Shown here in pieces: positions 17,200 through 25,802 of a stretch of 64,000 bases of DNA. The DNA is taken from positions 372,001 to 436,000 of the forward strand of contig NZ_CP074406.1 of NCBI RefSeq assembly GCF_018388425.1, read 5' to 3'. The translations under genes and the position numbers were made by a program. The number at the start of each line of letters is the position of its first letter. The first letter of the stretch is position 1. The DNA is from Nocardioides faecalis (GTDB lineage: Bacteria; Actinomycetota; Actinomycetes; Propionibacteriales; Nocardioidaceae). The notes beneath the pieces were generated by a model. That model saw only the letters and a program-made list of their open reading frames with translations. It was not told the origin of the DNA and made no database searches.

Positions 17200-17790
17200 A
17201 TGACTTCCCCCGCCGGCAACCGTCGTCGTCAGCGGTCCACCCGCATCGTGGTGGCCGGCTGCCTGATCCTGCTCGCCGCGCTGGCCGTGGCGGGCACCGT
17301 GGCCGCGGGCTCGTGGCCGCTGCTGGTCGCCGCTGCCTTCGCCGCCGTCGTCCTGGGCGGGGCCGCGCTGCGGATCGCCCAGACCGAGGTCATGGCCACC
17401 CGTCGTGACGCGGCCCGCGACCGCGCCGAGCAGGCCCAGGCCTACGCCGCGCTCACCGAGACGCGGGTGGCCGAGAACGTCGAGTTCGCCGCCGAGATGA
17501 CCGGCACCCTGGCGCGGCGCGATGCCACCGTCGCCCGGCTGGAGAAGCGGCTCGGCGACGCCGCGTCCGAGCTCGCCGAGGCCCGCCGCGAGCTGGCCGA
17601 CGCCCACCAGGAGGCAACCGAGGCGCAGCGCCTCGCCGACCGCCTCGGCGCCCGTCTCGCCGACGCCGAGGAGCGGGCCGGCCAGGCCGTCGTCCGGGTC
17701 GCCGAGCTCGAGGCCGAGCTGGACGTGCTGAGCACCCAGGTGCACGCCCTCGAGGCGCACGCCCGCGCCCAGGCCCGCCGCCCCGCCTGA
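17200..17790 (+). CDS. Small membrane protein with long coiled coil
   Basis: 196 residues with no recognised family. A short basic N-terminus precedes two hydrophobic segments (about residues 16-35 and 38-58). From about residue 68 to the end the protein is Ala/Glu/Arg heptad-like and predicted to be one continuous coiled coil. It would be anchored at the membrane with a cytoplasmic rod, a layout seen in scaffold or division-associated proteins. It stands between the folate operon and envelope block 2. No function can be assigned. Confidence 0.75.
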   Translation: MTSPAGNRRRQRSTRIVVAGCLILLAALAVAGTVAAGSWPLLVAAAFAAVVLGGAALRIAQTEVMATRRDAARDRAEQAQAYAALTETRVAENVEFAAEMTGTLARRDATVARLEKRLGDAASELAEARRELADAHQEATEAQRLADRLGARLADAEERAGQAVVRVAELEAELDVLSTQVHALEAHARAQARRPA

Positions 17791-17941
17791 CCCCAGCCAC
17801 CACCAGCTGACCCCACCCGCCACGGACGTGGCGAGCCCGCCGACCGCGCTCGCGACCCACGAGGGCGCCTGCGGGTGAGGGACCGCTCACGCCGGCGACG
17901 TCGCCCGGAGGACGACGGTCGGGCCGAGGTGAGGCGGCCGG

Positions 17942-17947
17942 TAGCAT
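17942..17947 (+). promoter_or_regulatory. Possible -10 hexamer TAGCAT before the large fusion gene
   Basis: TAGCAT lies 70 bases before TTG 18018 in the 227-base gap 17791-18017. It would give a leader of about 65 bases containing GAAGGA at 18001-18006. No clear -35 box. Nothing else was seen in this gap. Confidence 0.35.
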
Positions 17948-18017
17948 CGGGCGCCGACCTCCCCGCGCGGGTCTGGTTCCCGCCCCGCGTCCGCCGTCCC
18001 CGAAGGATGCCCACGCC

Positions 18018-21000
18018 TTGCCCCTCGACCGTGCACGTGCCCAGCAGAACCTGATCCGGCTGGCGAAGGCGGGACCGGGCCGGGTCCGCGGTCCGCTCGG
18101 TCGAGCCACTCGGCGCTTCCGCTCCGAGTTCGCTGGGCCCCTGGTCACGGTGGTGCTGCCGGTCAGCGACGACGAGACCACCCGGATCGGCACCTGCCTG
18201 GACTCCCTGAAGGTCCAGTCGCACCGCAACCTCGAGGTCCTCCTCGTGCGCTACGGCGCCCACGCCCGCGTGGACGAGGTCGTGCGGGCCCACGCCGCCG
18301 CCGACTGGCGGATCAAGACCCGGCTCAAGGTGGAGAGCTCGCTCGCCGCCGCGCGCAACGCCGGGGTGGCGGCCGCCGCCGGCGACCTGGTCATCGTCGC
18401 CGCGGGCGGTGACGACTTCGTGCACAACGGCATCGAGCGGCTGCTGGACATGCAGCAGCGCTCCGGCTCCCCGCTCGTGGTCGGCCGGGTGCGCCGCCCC
18501 GACATCGCCGGCTGGGTCCCGGACTCGCCGTACGACGCCGCGCACCACACGCCCGTGCGGGCGACCACGCTGGAGCGGATGCCGCTGGCCGTCACCGACC
18601 TGGGCCTGGGCAATCGGATGTTCACCAAGGAGCTGTGGCGCTCCTGCGGAGTGGCGTTCACCGACGAGCTGCCCTCGGGCACCGACGTGGTGCTCGGGCT
18701 GCTGCAGGGTGCGCCCGCCTTCGACCTGATCACCAGCTTCACCTACATCCCCACCGGGCGGCGCGACGGCGTCCAGGTCGGCGCGGTGCCGGACGTGCTC
18801 AGCCAGCTGCCCGACTGGATCGAGCGCACGGCACGCACCGAGCAGCAGGTCGAGGCGCTCGGCGACGACCGTGCGCTGCAGTGGTGGCTGTGGGGCGTGC
18901 TCGACGCGTCGGTGCAGCCGTTCCTCGCCGACGTCGAGCGCGCCGACGAGCGGCAGTGGCAGATGCTGCGCGACCACGTCCGGATGCTGCTCGCCGCCGC
19001 CGAGCACGAGGTCTGGGACCGCCTCTCGGCCGAGTCGCGGGTCAAGCTGTGGCTGCTCCAGCACGACCACCGCGCCGCGCTGGAGGACTTCCTCGGCGAG
19101 CGTCTCTTCGCCGGCAGCCAGGTGCCCACCGAGACCCGCGACGGCGTCGTGCGGGCGCTGCTGCCGCACCACGACGACGCCGCGCTCGACATCCCCGCCG
19201 AGCTGTTCGAGATGACCGACCAGGAGACCCGGCTGGTCGCGATGCTGCGCGAGGCGCGGTGGAGCGACGCCGGCACGATCGAGCTCTCCGGCTGCGCCGC
19301 GATCGACTTCGTGCACATGACCGCCCACCCCCGGCTGTCCTGCGCGCTGGTGGAGACCGGCAGCGGAGCCCGCCTCGAGCTCGAGGTGCACCAGCACCGC
19401 GACCAGCGCGCCAACCAGCGCCGGCGCCGCCACCAGGACTTCTCCTGGGGCGGGTTCACCGCCACCGTGGCCGCCGCGGACCTCGTCGCCGCCGCGCCTG
19501 CCCCGGCGACGTGGGCGCTGGAGGTCGACATCGAGGTCGACGGCGTGCGCCGCACCGGACCGGTCACCGCCATCGACGACCAGGCCCCGGCCGGGATGAT
19601 CGGCCGCGACCACCTCGCCCCGCGCCCCGTCGCCGGTGCCCGGGTGGGCTTCCGGCCGCGCTCGGAGTCGGTGGGCCTGCAGGTGCAGCCCGACACCGCC
19701 CCGCGGCTGCGCAGCCTCGAGGTCGCCGGCCGTGAGGTGTGCGGCGTGCTGGAGCCGGGGTCGCAGGTGACCGCCGTGCGTGCCGTCCGCGGCTCCCAGC
19801 AGGTCCGCGCCGAGGTCGATGCGACCGACGGCTCCGCCCCGACCTTCCGGCTCGTGCTGCCGGTCGCCGGCGTCGGTGCCCGGCAGTGGCGGCTGCGCGC
19901 CGTGCTCGACGACGGCACCGAGGCCACCGTCGGCTGGCCGGCGGTCGAGGAGCAGTGGCTCGGCGTCGGCGGCGGCGAGGTCGTCGGCACCCGCACCCCG
20001 AGCGGCGACACCGCGCTGCTGGAGGCCCGGCGCACCCTGGTGCTCGACGAGCTCCGCGTCGAGGGCACCCGGCTCGAGGTCGCCGGCCGCTGGCTGGGCA
20101 CCGCCCCCGCGGCAGCCCGGCTCGAGCTCGCCCGGATCCCGGCGATGACCGCGACCGCCACGAGCGTGGAGCTGCCGGCACGCTCCGGTGAGGTCCGGGT
20201 CGGCCTCGACCTCACCAACGACCCCTGGGGCCTGGGCGCCCGCGCGTTCGTGCCCGGCTGGTACTGGCTCAACGTCGTCGGCGAGGGCCTGCCCGCGGAG
20301 GCGGTGCTGCTCGGCGAGCGGCTGGTGGACCGGCTGCACCAGTTCCTGGACGGCACCCACTACAGCGCCCGGATCGTGCACGACAACCGCGCCGTCGGCC
20401 TCGACCTGGCGCCCGCCGTGCCGCTCGAGGACCGGGTGCCCTACGGCCAGGAGCGGCTGCGCGAGTGGCACCTGAGCGCCGAGGTCCCCCTCGACGAGAA
20501 GGCCGTCTACCTGCAGTCCTACGTCGGCGCCTCCGCCACCGACAGCCAGCTGGCGTTGCACCACGAGCTGCGTCGTACCCGCCCGGACCTGACGATCTAC
20601 TGGGGTGTCTCCTCGGCCAGCTCCTGGGTGCCCGAGGGCGGCGTGCCGGTGCTGATGGACACCGCGGAGTGGTACCGCGTGCTGAGCACCGCGAAGTACC
20701 TGTGCCTCAACATCGACCCCGAGCGCTGGTTCCGCAAGCGCCCGGGCCAGCGGCTGCTGCAGACCTTCCACGGCTACCCGGCCAAGTCGATGGGCCTGCG
20801 GATGTGGCAGGCCAAGCGGTACTCCCCGCGCCGCCTGGAGTCCGAGCTGATGCGCACCTCCCGGCAGTGGGACCTGATCTTGACCCCGGCCCCGGAGATG
20901 GACGAGTACTACCGCCGCGAGTACGACTACGACGGCGAGATCCACAGCGCCGGCTACCCGCGCGACGACGCGCTGCTCGCCCCCGACGCCGAGCAGGTCC

Positions 21001-21581
21001 GCGACGACGTACGACGCCGCCTCGGCATCCGCCCCGACCAGAAGGCGGTGCTCTACGCCCCGACCTGGCGCGACGACAAGGCCACCAACTGGCGTGCCGC
21101 GGAGGCCGAGCACCACCTCGACGTGGAGGTGGCCAGCCGCAAGCTGGGGGAGGACTACGTCTTCTTGATGCGCGGGCACCGCTTCCACGCCCCGGCGGCC
21201 GCCGCCACCGGTGGTGCGCGGTTCCTCGACGTCACCGAGTACCCGGAGATCAACGACCTGATCCTGGCCGCCGACGCCGCGGTGCTGGACTACTCCTCGC
21301 TGCGCTTCGACTTCGCGCTCACCCGACGGCCGATCATCTTCCTGGTGCCCGACCTCGACTCCTACGTCGGCGGCGTCCGGGGCTTCCTCTACCCCTACCC
21401 GCCCACCGCGCCGGGGCCGATGGTCGACACCGCCGCCGAGGTGATCGAGCTGCTCCGCGACGTCGACGGCCTGGCCGAGCGCTACGCCGGCGAGCTGGCC
21501 GCCTTCCACGACCGGTTCAACTACCTGCAGGACGGCCACGCCGCCGAGCGGGTGGCGCGGGCGTTCCTCGACACCCCCTGA
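18018..21581 (+). CDS. Very large GT2-like / CDP-glycerol-type phosphotransferase fusion
   Basis: 1187 residues starting at TTG with GAAGGA 11 bases upstream. The N-terminal part follows a GT2 fold pattern (LVTVVLPVSDDETTRIG) but key motifs are altered. Where VDDGSTD is expected the sequence reads VRYGAHA (77-83), and the usual D-x-DD reads GGDD (130-133). The C-terminal TagF-like domain is complete: QTFHGYPAK with His918, YAPTWRDDK, His1054 in MRGHRF, and LDYSSLRFD with Asp1091. It probably polymerises polyol phosphate, while its GT2 half may be structural. It opens envelope block 2. Confidence 0.87.
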   Translation: MPLDRARAQQNLIRLAKAGPGRVRGPLGRATRRFRSEFAGPLVTVVLPVSDDETTRIGTCLDSLKVQSHRNLEVLLVRYGAHARVDEVVRAHAAADWRIKTRLKVESSLAAARNAGVAAAAGDLVIVAAGGDDFVHNGIERLLDMQQRSGSPLVVGRVRRPDIAGWVPDSPYDAAHHTPVRATTLERMPLAVTDLGLGNRMFTKELWRSCGVAFTDELPSGTDVVLGLLQGAPAFDLITSFTYIPTGRRDGVQVGAVPDVLSQLPDWIERTARTEQQVEALGDDRALQWWLWGVLDASVQPFLADVERADERQWQMLRDHVRMLLAAAEHEVWDRLSAESRVKLWLLQHDHRAALEDFLGERLFAGSQVPTETRDGVVRALLPHHDDAALDIPAELFEMTDQETRLVAMLREARWSDAGTIELSGCAAIDFVHMTAHPRLSCALVETGSGARLELEVHQHRDQRANQRRRRHQDFSWGGFTATVAAADLVAAAPAPATWALEVDIEVDGVRRTGPVTAIDDQAPAGMIGRDHLAPRPVAGARVGFRPRSESVGLQVQPDTAPRLRSLEVAGREVCGVLEPGSQVTAVRAVRGSQQVRAEVDATDGSAPTFRLVLPVAGVGARQWRLRAVLDDGTEATVGWPAVEEQWLGVGGGEVVGTRTPSGDTALLEARRTLVLDELRVEGTRLEVAGRWLGTAPAAARLELARIPAMTATATSVELPARSGEVRVGLDLTNDPWGLGARAFVPGWYWLNVVGEGLPAEAVLLGERLVDRLHQFLDGTHYSARIVHDNRAVGLDLAPAVPLEDRVPYGQERLREWHLSAEVPLDEKAVYLQSYVGASATDSQLALHHELRRTRPDLTIYWGVSSASSWVPEGGVPVLMDTAEWYRVLSTAKYLCLNIDPERWFRKRPGQRLLQTFHGYPAKSMGLRMWQAKRYSPRRLESELMRTSRQWDLILTPAPEMDEYYRREYDYDGEIHSAGYPRDDALLAPDAEQVRDDVRRRLGIRPDQKAVLYAPTWRDDKATNWRAAEAEHHLDVEVASRKLGEDYVFLMRGHRFHAPAAAATGGARFLDVTEYPEINDLILAADAAVLDYSSLRFDFALTRRPIIFLVPDLDSYVGGVRGFLYPYPPTAPGPMVDTAAEVIELLRDVDGLAERYAGELAAFHDRFNYLQDGHAAERVARAFLDTP

Positions 21582-21699
21582 CCGGCCCGTGACCCGGGTG
21601 ACTGTGCAGCGGGTGGTCGGCGACCCGTGTAGCCGGTGACAGGACTCCCTTTGTAGGGTGCAAGGCAGTTGGTGCCGATCTAGGGGGAGCTGGTCCTAC

Positions 21700-22905
21700 G
21701 TGCGCTCGGTGGATCTGCCCGAAGCACTCCCGCAGGGTGCGCGACTGCTGCACATCGGGATGCCGAAGACGGGCACGACCGCGTTGCAGGGGGCCGTCGA
21801 CGCCGCCCGCGACCGGCTCGAGGAGCTCGGCGTCCACAACGTCAGCACCAACGCGCACGAGCTCGAGGTCGCCATGGTCGCGGCCGGCACGCTGCCCGGC
21901 TACTACCCGGACTGGCGCCGCGAGCGCTGGGAGCGGCGCTGGGACGAGCTCGCCGAGCAGTTCCGCACCTCCTCGGCGCGGTGCACCTTCTGGTCCAGCG
22001 AGGCGCTGAGCCAGGCCGGGCCGGACCGGATCGCCCACCTCGCCGAGCGCCTCGGGCCCGACACCCGGATCATGGTCACCGTCCGCCCGCTGGCGCGGCT
22101 GCTGGTCTCGCAGTGGCAGGAGATCCTGCGCCGGCGCGGGACCGAGCCGCTGGACCCGTGGCTGCGCAAGCACTTCGACGCGGTGCGCCCCGACGGCGAG
22201 GTCACCGTCGAGTGGGACCGCGTGATGCCGCAGATCCACCGGTTCAGCCTGCGCCGGGTCGTGGCGGAGTGGGGCGCGGTGTTCGGCGAGGAGAACCTGG
22301 TCCTCGTCGTCGCCGACGCACACGACCGCACCCGCAACCTGCGCTCCTTCGAGGCGCTCACCGGCGTGCCGGAGATCCTGCGTGCCCCCGTGCTGGACAA
22401 CGCGTCGCTGCCCTACCCCGAGGCGGAGATGCTGCGCACGTTCAACCGCGCCTACACCGACCGCGGTGGCGAGCACGGCGAGTGGATGCTGGCGATCGGC
22501 ACGCTGGCCCGCGCCGGCCTGCGTGAGCTGGCGCTGGAGGCCGAGCCCTACCCGATCCGGCCGCCGCGCTGGGCTGCGGAGCTGTGCAACGACTACGCCG
22601 CCGACTGGATCTTGGCCGCCGAGGAGTCCGACGCCACCGTCGTCGGCGACCTCTCCGCCCTGCTCGTGGACCCCCTCGACTACCCCGAGCACTCCGACAC
22701 CCCGACCCGGGTCAGCATCGAGACCGCCGGGCGGATGGCCGACGTCCTGGTGGCGGCGATGGAGCAGCACGCCGCGAACCGGCGCACCCTGCTGCGCACC
22801 GAGCTCGGCCAGTACGGCGGCCGGGAGATGCTCGCCGAGCTGCGCCGCCGTGCCGCGCAGCGGGCCCGTCGTGCGGTGCGCCGGGACACCGCCGGCACCG
22901 ACTGA
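21700..22905 (+). CDS. PAPS-type sulfotransferase-like protein, first copy
   Basis: About 401 residues. HIGMPKTGTTALQ near residue 13 matches the 5'-phosphosulfate loop of PAPS-dependent sulfotransferases. FWSSEALS and VTVRPLARLLVSQWQE follow, in the place of the 3'-phosphate-binding region. GTG 21700 is preferred, with GGGGGAG about 11 bases upstream; the frame opens at 21658. Sulfation of the wall polymer is an inference from neighbours. It shares several blocks with the next gene and is separated from it by 3 bases. Confidence 0.75.
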   Translation: MRSVDLPEALPQGARLLHIGMPKTGTTALQGAVDAARDRLEELGVHNVSTNAHELEVAMVAAGTLPGYYPDWRRERWERRWDELAEQFRTSSARCTFWSSEALSQAGPDRIAHLAERLGPDTRIMVTVRPLARLLVSQWQEILRRRGTEPLDPWLRKHFDAVRPDGEVTVEWDRVMPQIHRFSLRRVVAEWGAVFGEENLVLVVADAHDRTRNLRSFEALTGVPEILRAPVLDNASLPYPEAEMLRTFNRAYTDRGGEHGEWMLAIGTLARAGLRELALEAEPYPIRPPRWAAELCNDYAADWILAAEESDATVVGDLSALLVDPLDYPEHSDTPTRVSIETAGRMADVLVAAMEQHAANRRTLLRTELGQYGGREMLAELRRRAAQRARRAVRRDTAGTD

Positions 22906-22908
22906 GCC

Positions 22909-24078
22909 GTGACCGAGCACCTCGACGCCGTGCCTGTCCTGCCCGACGGTGGCCGGCTGCTGCACATCGGACTGCCGAAGACCGGCACGACCGCGCTGCA
23001 GGCCGCGTTGTGGAACACCCGCGACGAGCTGGAGGCCCGCGGCGCGCACAACGTCTCCCGCGGACAGCACGAGCGCCGGGTCGCGCTGACCGCGACCGGT
23101 GAGGTGCCGTCGTACTGGGCACCGGCCGAGGCACGCTGGGCCGAGCTCGCCCTGGAGTTCCGCACCTGTCCGTCCCGGGTGACGTTCTGGTCGAGTGAGT
23201 CGCTGTCCACCGCCTCCCCGCAGCGCATCGCCTACCTGGCCGAGCAGCTCGGCGACCGGGCGCACATCGTCACCACCCTGCGCGCGCTCGCACCCCAGCT
23301 GTCCTCGCGCTGGCAGCAGGGCCTGCGCCGCGGCAACACCGCCGGCCTGGAGACGTGGCTGCGCCAGCGGTTCGCCGAGGTCGGGGTCGACGGCACCGTG
23401 CACGCCACCGGCCCCGCCGAGCACCTCGTGCTGCACCGGTTCAGCCCGCGCCGGATCCTCGAGCAGTGGGGCGCGGTGTACGGCGAGGAGAACCTGGTGT
23501 TCGTCATCCCCGCCCCGAACGATCGCGACGGGGTGCTGCGGGTGTTCGAGCGGCTGCTCGGGGTGCCGGCCGGCCTGCTGCAGGCACCTGCGGGCAGCAA
23601 CCGCTCCCTGCCGTTCCCCGAGGCCGAGCTGCTGCGCCGCTTCGCCGCGCACTACGCCCGCGCCGGCGGCGACCGGGACACGTGGATGCGCACCGCCGGC
23701 GACCTGCGCCGGGTCGGGCTCCAGGACATCGCCGACGGGGCGACGCCGTACCCGATCACGGTGCCGCGCTGGGCCGCGGAGCAGGCCAACGAGTACGCCC
23801 ACGCCTGGGGTGAGGCGCTTGCGGCCTCCGCGGCCACCGTCGTCGGCGACGTGCGTCACCTGCTGGTGGACCCGGAGCGCTTCCCCGACGAGGCCGCGGT
23901 GCCGGCCCAGGTCGACCTCGACTCCGCCGGCCGGATGCTCGACGAGCTCTTCCGCGTCGCGCTCACCGAGCCGCCGCCGTCCGCGACGCCGAGCGGCCGC
24001 ACCCTCGAGGACGCCGGCGGTCGGGAGCTGGCCCGCGAGCTCGCCCGGCGCGTGCGCCGCCGGCTGCGGCGCCGCTGA
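22909..24078 (+). CDS. PAPS-type sulfotransferase-like protein, second copy
   Basis: 389 residues from GTG 22909. Blocks shared with the preceding gene include HIGLPKTGTTALQ, VTFWSSESLS, HRFSPRRI and WGAVYGEENLVFV, so this looks like a tandem duplication followed by divergence. The phosphosulfate-binding loop is intact. The two copies may act on different positions or sugars. It ends 23 bases before the convergent cytidylyltransferase gene. Confidence 0.75.
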   Translation: MTEHLDAVPVLPDGGRLLHIGLPKTGTTALQAALWNTRDELEARGAHNVSRGQHERRVALTATGEVPSYWAPAEARWAELALEFRTCPSRVTFWSSESLSTASPQRIAYLAEQLGDRAHIVTTLRALAPQLSSRWQQGLRRGNTAGLETWLRQRFAEVGVDGTVHATGPAEHLVLHRFSPRRILEQWGAVYGEENLVFVIPAPNDRDGVLRVFERLLGVPAGLLQAPAGSNRSLPFPEAELLRRFAAHYARAGGDRDTWMRTAGDLRRVGLQDIADGATPYPITVPRWAAEQANEYAHAWGEALAASAATVVGDVRHLLVDPERFPDEAAVPAQVDLDSAGRMLDELFRVALTEPPPSATPSGRTLEDAGGRELARELARRVRRRLRRR

Positions 24079-24101
24079 GCCGGCTCAGGTGCGGTCCGGC
24101 C

Positions 24102-25514
24102 TCAGTCCAGGGCGAAGGGGTCGTCCTTGCGCACGTCGTAGACGTGGCCGGACTGGTCGGAGAGGAGCACGTCGACGGAGGTGCGCGCGACGGCCTCCGA
24201 CTCCAGCAGGGTGCCCGGCGGCTCGGCGCCGAACGCCTTGGTGCGCATCGGGGTCGCAGTGCGCTCGGGGTTGATGCAGTTGACCCGCACCCCGTCCTCG
24301 GCCCACTCGTCGGCCAACGCCTGGGTCAGGTTCACCGTCGCCGCCTTCGCCGAGGAGTAGAGGCTGTAGCCGCCCCGGCCGCGGGTGTAGGAGCTGGAGG
24401 TGAACAGCAGCAGCGAGCCCTTCGAGGCCAGCAGGTGCGGGTAGAACTCCTGGGCGATGAAGATCGGGCCGAGGTAGTTGATGTCGGTGGCGGCGTAGAC
24501 CGTCTCCTCGCTGGTCTCCAGCAGCGAGCCGCGGGGCAGCACGCCGGCGGTGTTGACCACGAAGTCGATGGAGCCGGCCTTGGTGATCGCGTCCTCGGCG
24601 GCCGCGGCGATGTCGGCGCGCCGGCCCACGTCGGTGCCCGTGGTCGAGCGGCTGTAGCTGAGCACCGTGGCGCCGTACGACGACGCCAGCGCGGCGATGT
24701 CGGCGCCGATGCCGTAGCTGCCACCGAAGACGACCATCGTCTTGCCCTTGAACGCCTCGGCGTAGCCCGCCTCGTCGCGGCCACGCGGCAGGTCGATGCC
24801 GGTCAGCTGGAAGAGCTTGTCGGCGATGAAGACGTCGATCGGCTCGGTGACCTTCATGTTCCGGTCGTCGCCGTGCACCACGATGATCGGCTCGTCGGGC
24901 AGGTAGCGCAGCACCACGCTGCAGTCGTCGGTGGCGGTGAAGTCCGGGTCCGCGTCGGCGAGCTCGTAGGCGCGGGCCAGCACGTCGAGCCGGAACGCCT
25001 GCGGCGTCTGGCCGCGGCGCAGCGCGGCCCGCGGCGGGATGCTGCGGATCGTGTCGTCGGGCGCGACCTCGATGATGGTGTCGGCGGAGGGGATCGCCAC
25101 GTCGACCGCCGGGTAGTCGGCCAGCGCGGCGAAGCACTCGCCGATGATCCGCGGGGTGACCAGCGGCCGGACCGCGTCGTGCAGCAGGATCCGCACCGAC
25201 GCCGGGTCGTGCTGCGCGCTGAGGTGGTCGATGGCGCGCTGGGTGGTGGCGTTGCGGGTCTCCCCGCCCTCCAGGATCGCGGTCACCTTCTCGAACCCGG
25301 CCTTGCGGACGATGTCACGCACCGCGTCGGTGTGGCCCGGGGTCATCATCACCAGGACCTCGTCGACGTCAGGGTGGTCGTGCAACGCGACCAGGGTGTG
25401 CTCGAGCAGCGTCTTGCCGGCCACCTTGATCAGCTGCTTGGGGATGTCCAGGCCGACCCGGCTGCCGACGCCGCCTGCGAGGAGCACCCCCACGTTCTTC
25501 ACAGGTGTCGACAT
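24102..25514 (-). CDS. Bifunctional IspD-like cytidylyltransferase / SDR reductase (CDP-ribitol synthesis type)
   Basis: 470 residues from ATG 25514. Residues 1-230 are an IspD/TarI-type cytidylyltransferase: LLAGGVGSRVGLDIPKQLIK, HDAVRPLV and TDDCSVV. Residues about 245-470 are a short-chain dehydrogenase: VVFGGSYGIGADIA, NTAGVLPRG, a Ser stretch, and YSLYSSAK as the Y-x-x-x-K site. The same domain order occurs in Bcs1-type enzymes that reduce ribulose 5-phosphate and form CDP-ribitol. It would supply CDP-ribitol to the phosphotransferase domains of this locus. A pure IspD role in isoprenoid synthesis is less likely because of the fused reductase and the context. Confidence 0.87.
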   Translation of the reverse strand: MSTPVKNVGVLLAGGVGSRVGLDIPKQLIKVAGKTLLEHTLVALHDHPDVDEVLVMMTPGHTDAVRDIVRKAGFEKVTAILEGGETRNATTQRAIDHLSAQHDPASVRILLHDAVRPLVTPRIIGECFAALADYPAVDVAIPSADTIIEVAPDDTIRSIPPRAALRRGQTPQAFRLDVLARAYELADADPDFTATDDCSVVLRYLPDEPIIVVHGDDRNMKVTEPIDVFIADKLFQLTGIDLPRGRDEAGYAEAFKGKTMVVFGGSYGIGADIAALASSYGATVLSYSRSTTGTDVGRRADIAAAAEDAITKAGSIDFVVNTAGVLPRGSLLETSEETVYAATDINYLGPIFIAQEFYPHLLASKGSLLLFTSSSYTRGRGGYSLYSSAKAATVNLTQALADEWAEDGVRVNCINPERTATPMRTKAFGAEPPGTLLESEAVARTSVDVLLSDQSGHVYDVRKDDPFALD

Positions 25515-25802
25515 GCTCAGCCAGGTCCTTCCCGTTCGCGTCCCGGGACCGCCCCGGGGCGTCGCGAGTCTCCCACAGCGAGGCCGGCCTCCCCGAAGCA
25601 CCGGCGCCGCACCGGCACCGACCGGCGCCCACGCTGTGATGCAGGCCACCGTCCGGGCGGTATCCACCGCTTCGGTCTGGGCGTACCGTTGGCCCCGCTC
25701 CGGGCCCCCGGGGCGCAAGCTGAGCACAACGTCCGGTACCCACACCGGCTCCGGCCCGCAGGGGCGGAGTGGTCGGAGGGACGGGAACGAAAGGTTCACA
25801 CC
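25515..25802. other. Divergent intergenic region, 288 bp
   Basis: This is the longest gene-free stretch. It separates the CDP-ribitol enzyme (-) from the DUF2520/panC operon (+). Visible elements are GAAAGG (25789-25794), a good ribosome site 8 bases before ATG 25803; TACCGT (25684-25689) as a possible -10 on the plus strand; and GGAAGGA on the minus strand about 11 bases before ATG 25514. No ORF or strong hairpin was seen. Confidence 0.5.

Noticed and set aside
17442-21539. 1365-codon open frame on the minus strand
   Set aside because: It lies opposite the 1187-aa fusion gene, is compositionally odd and shows no family motif.
24102-25514. Reading the gene as plain ispD for isoprenoid synthesis
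   Set aside because: The fused short-chain dehydrogenase domain and the polymer locus fit CDP-ribitol synthesis better, and no ispF follows.
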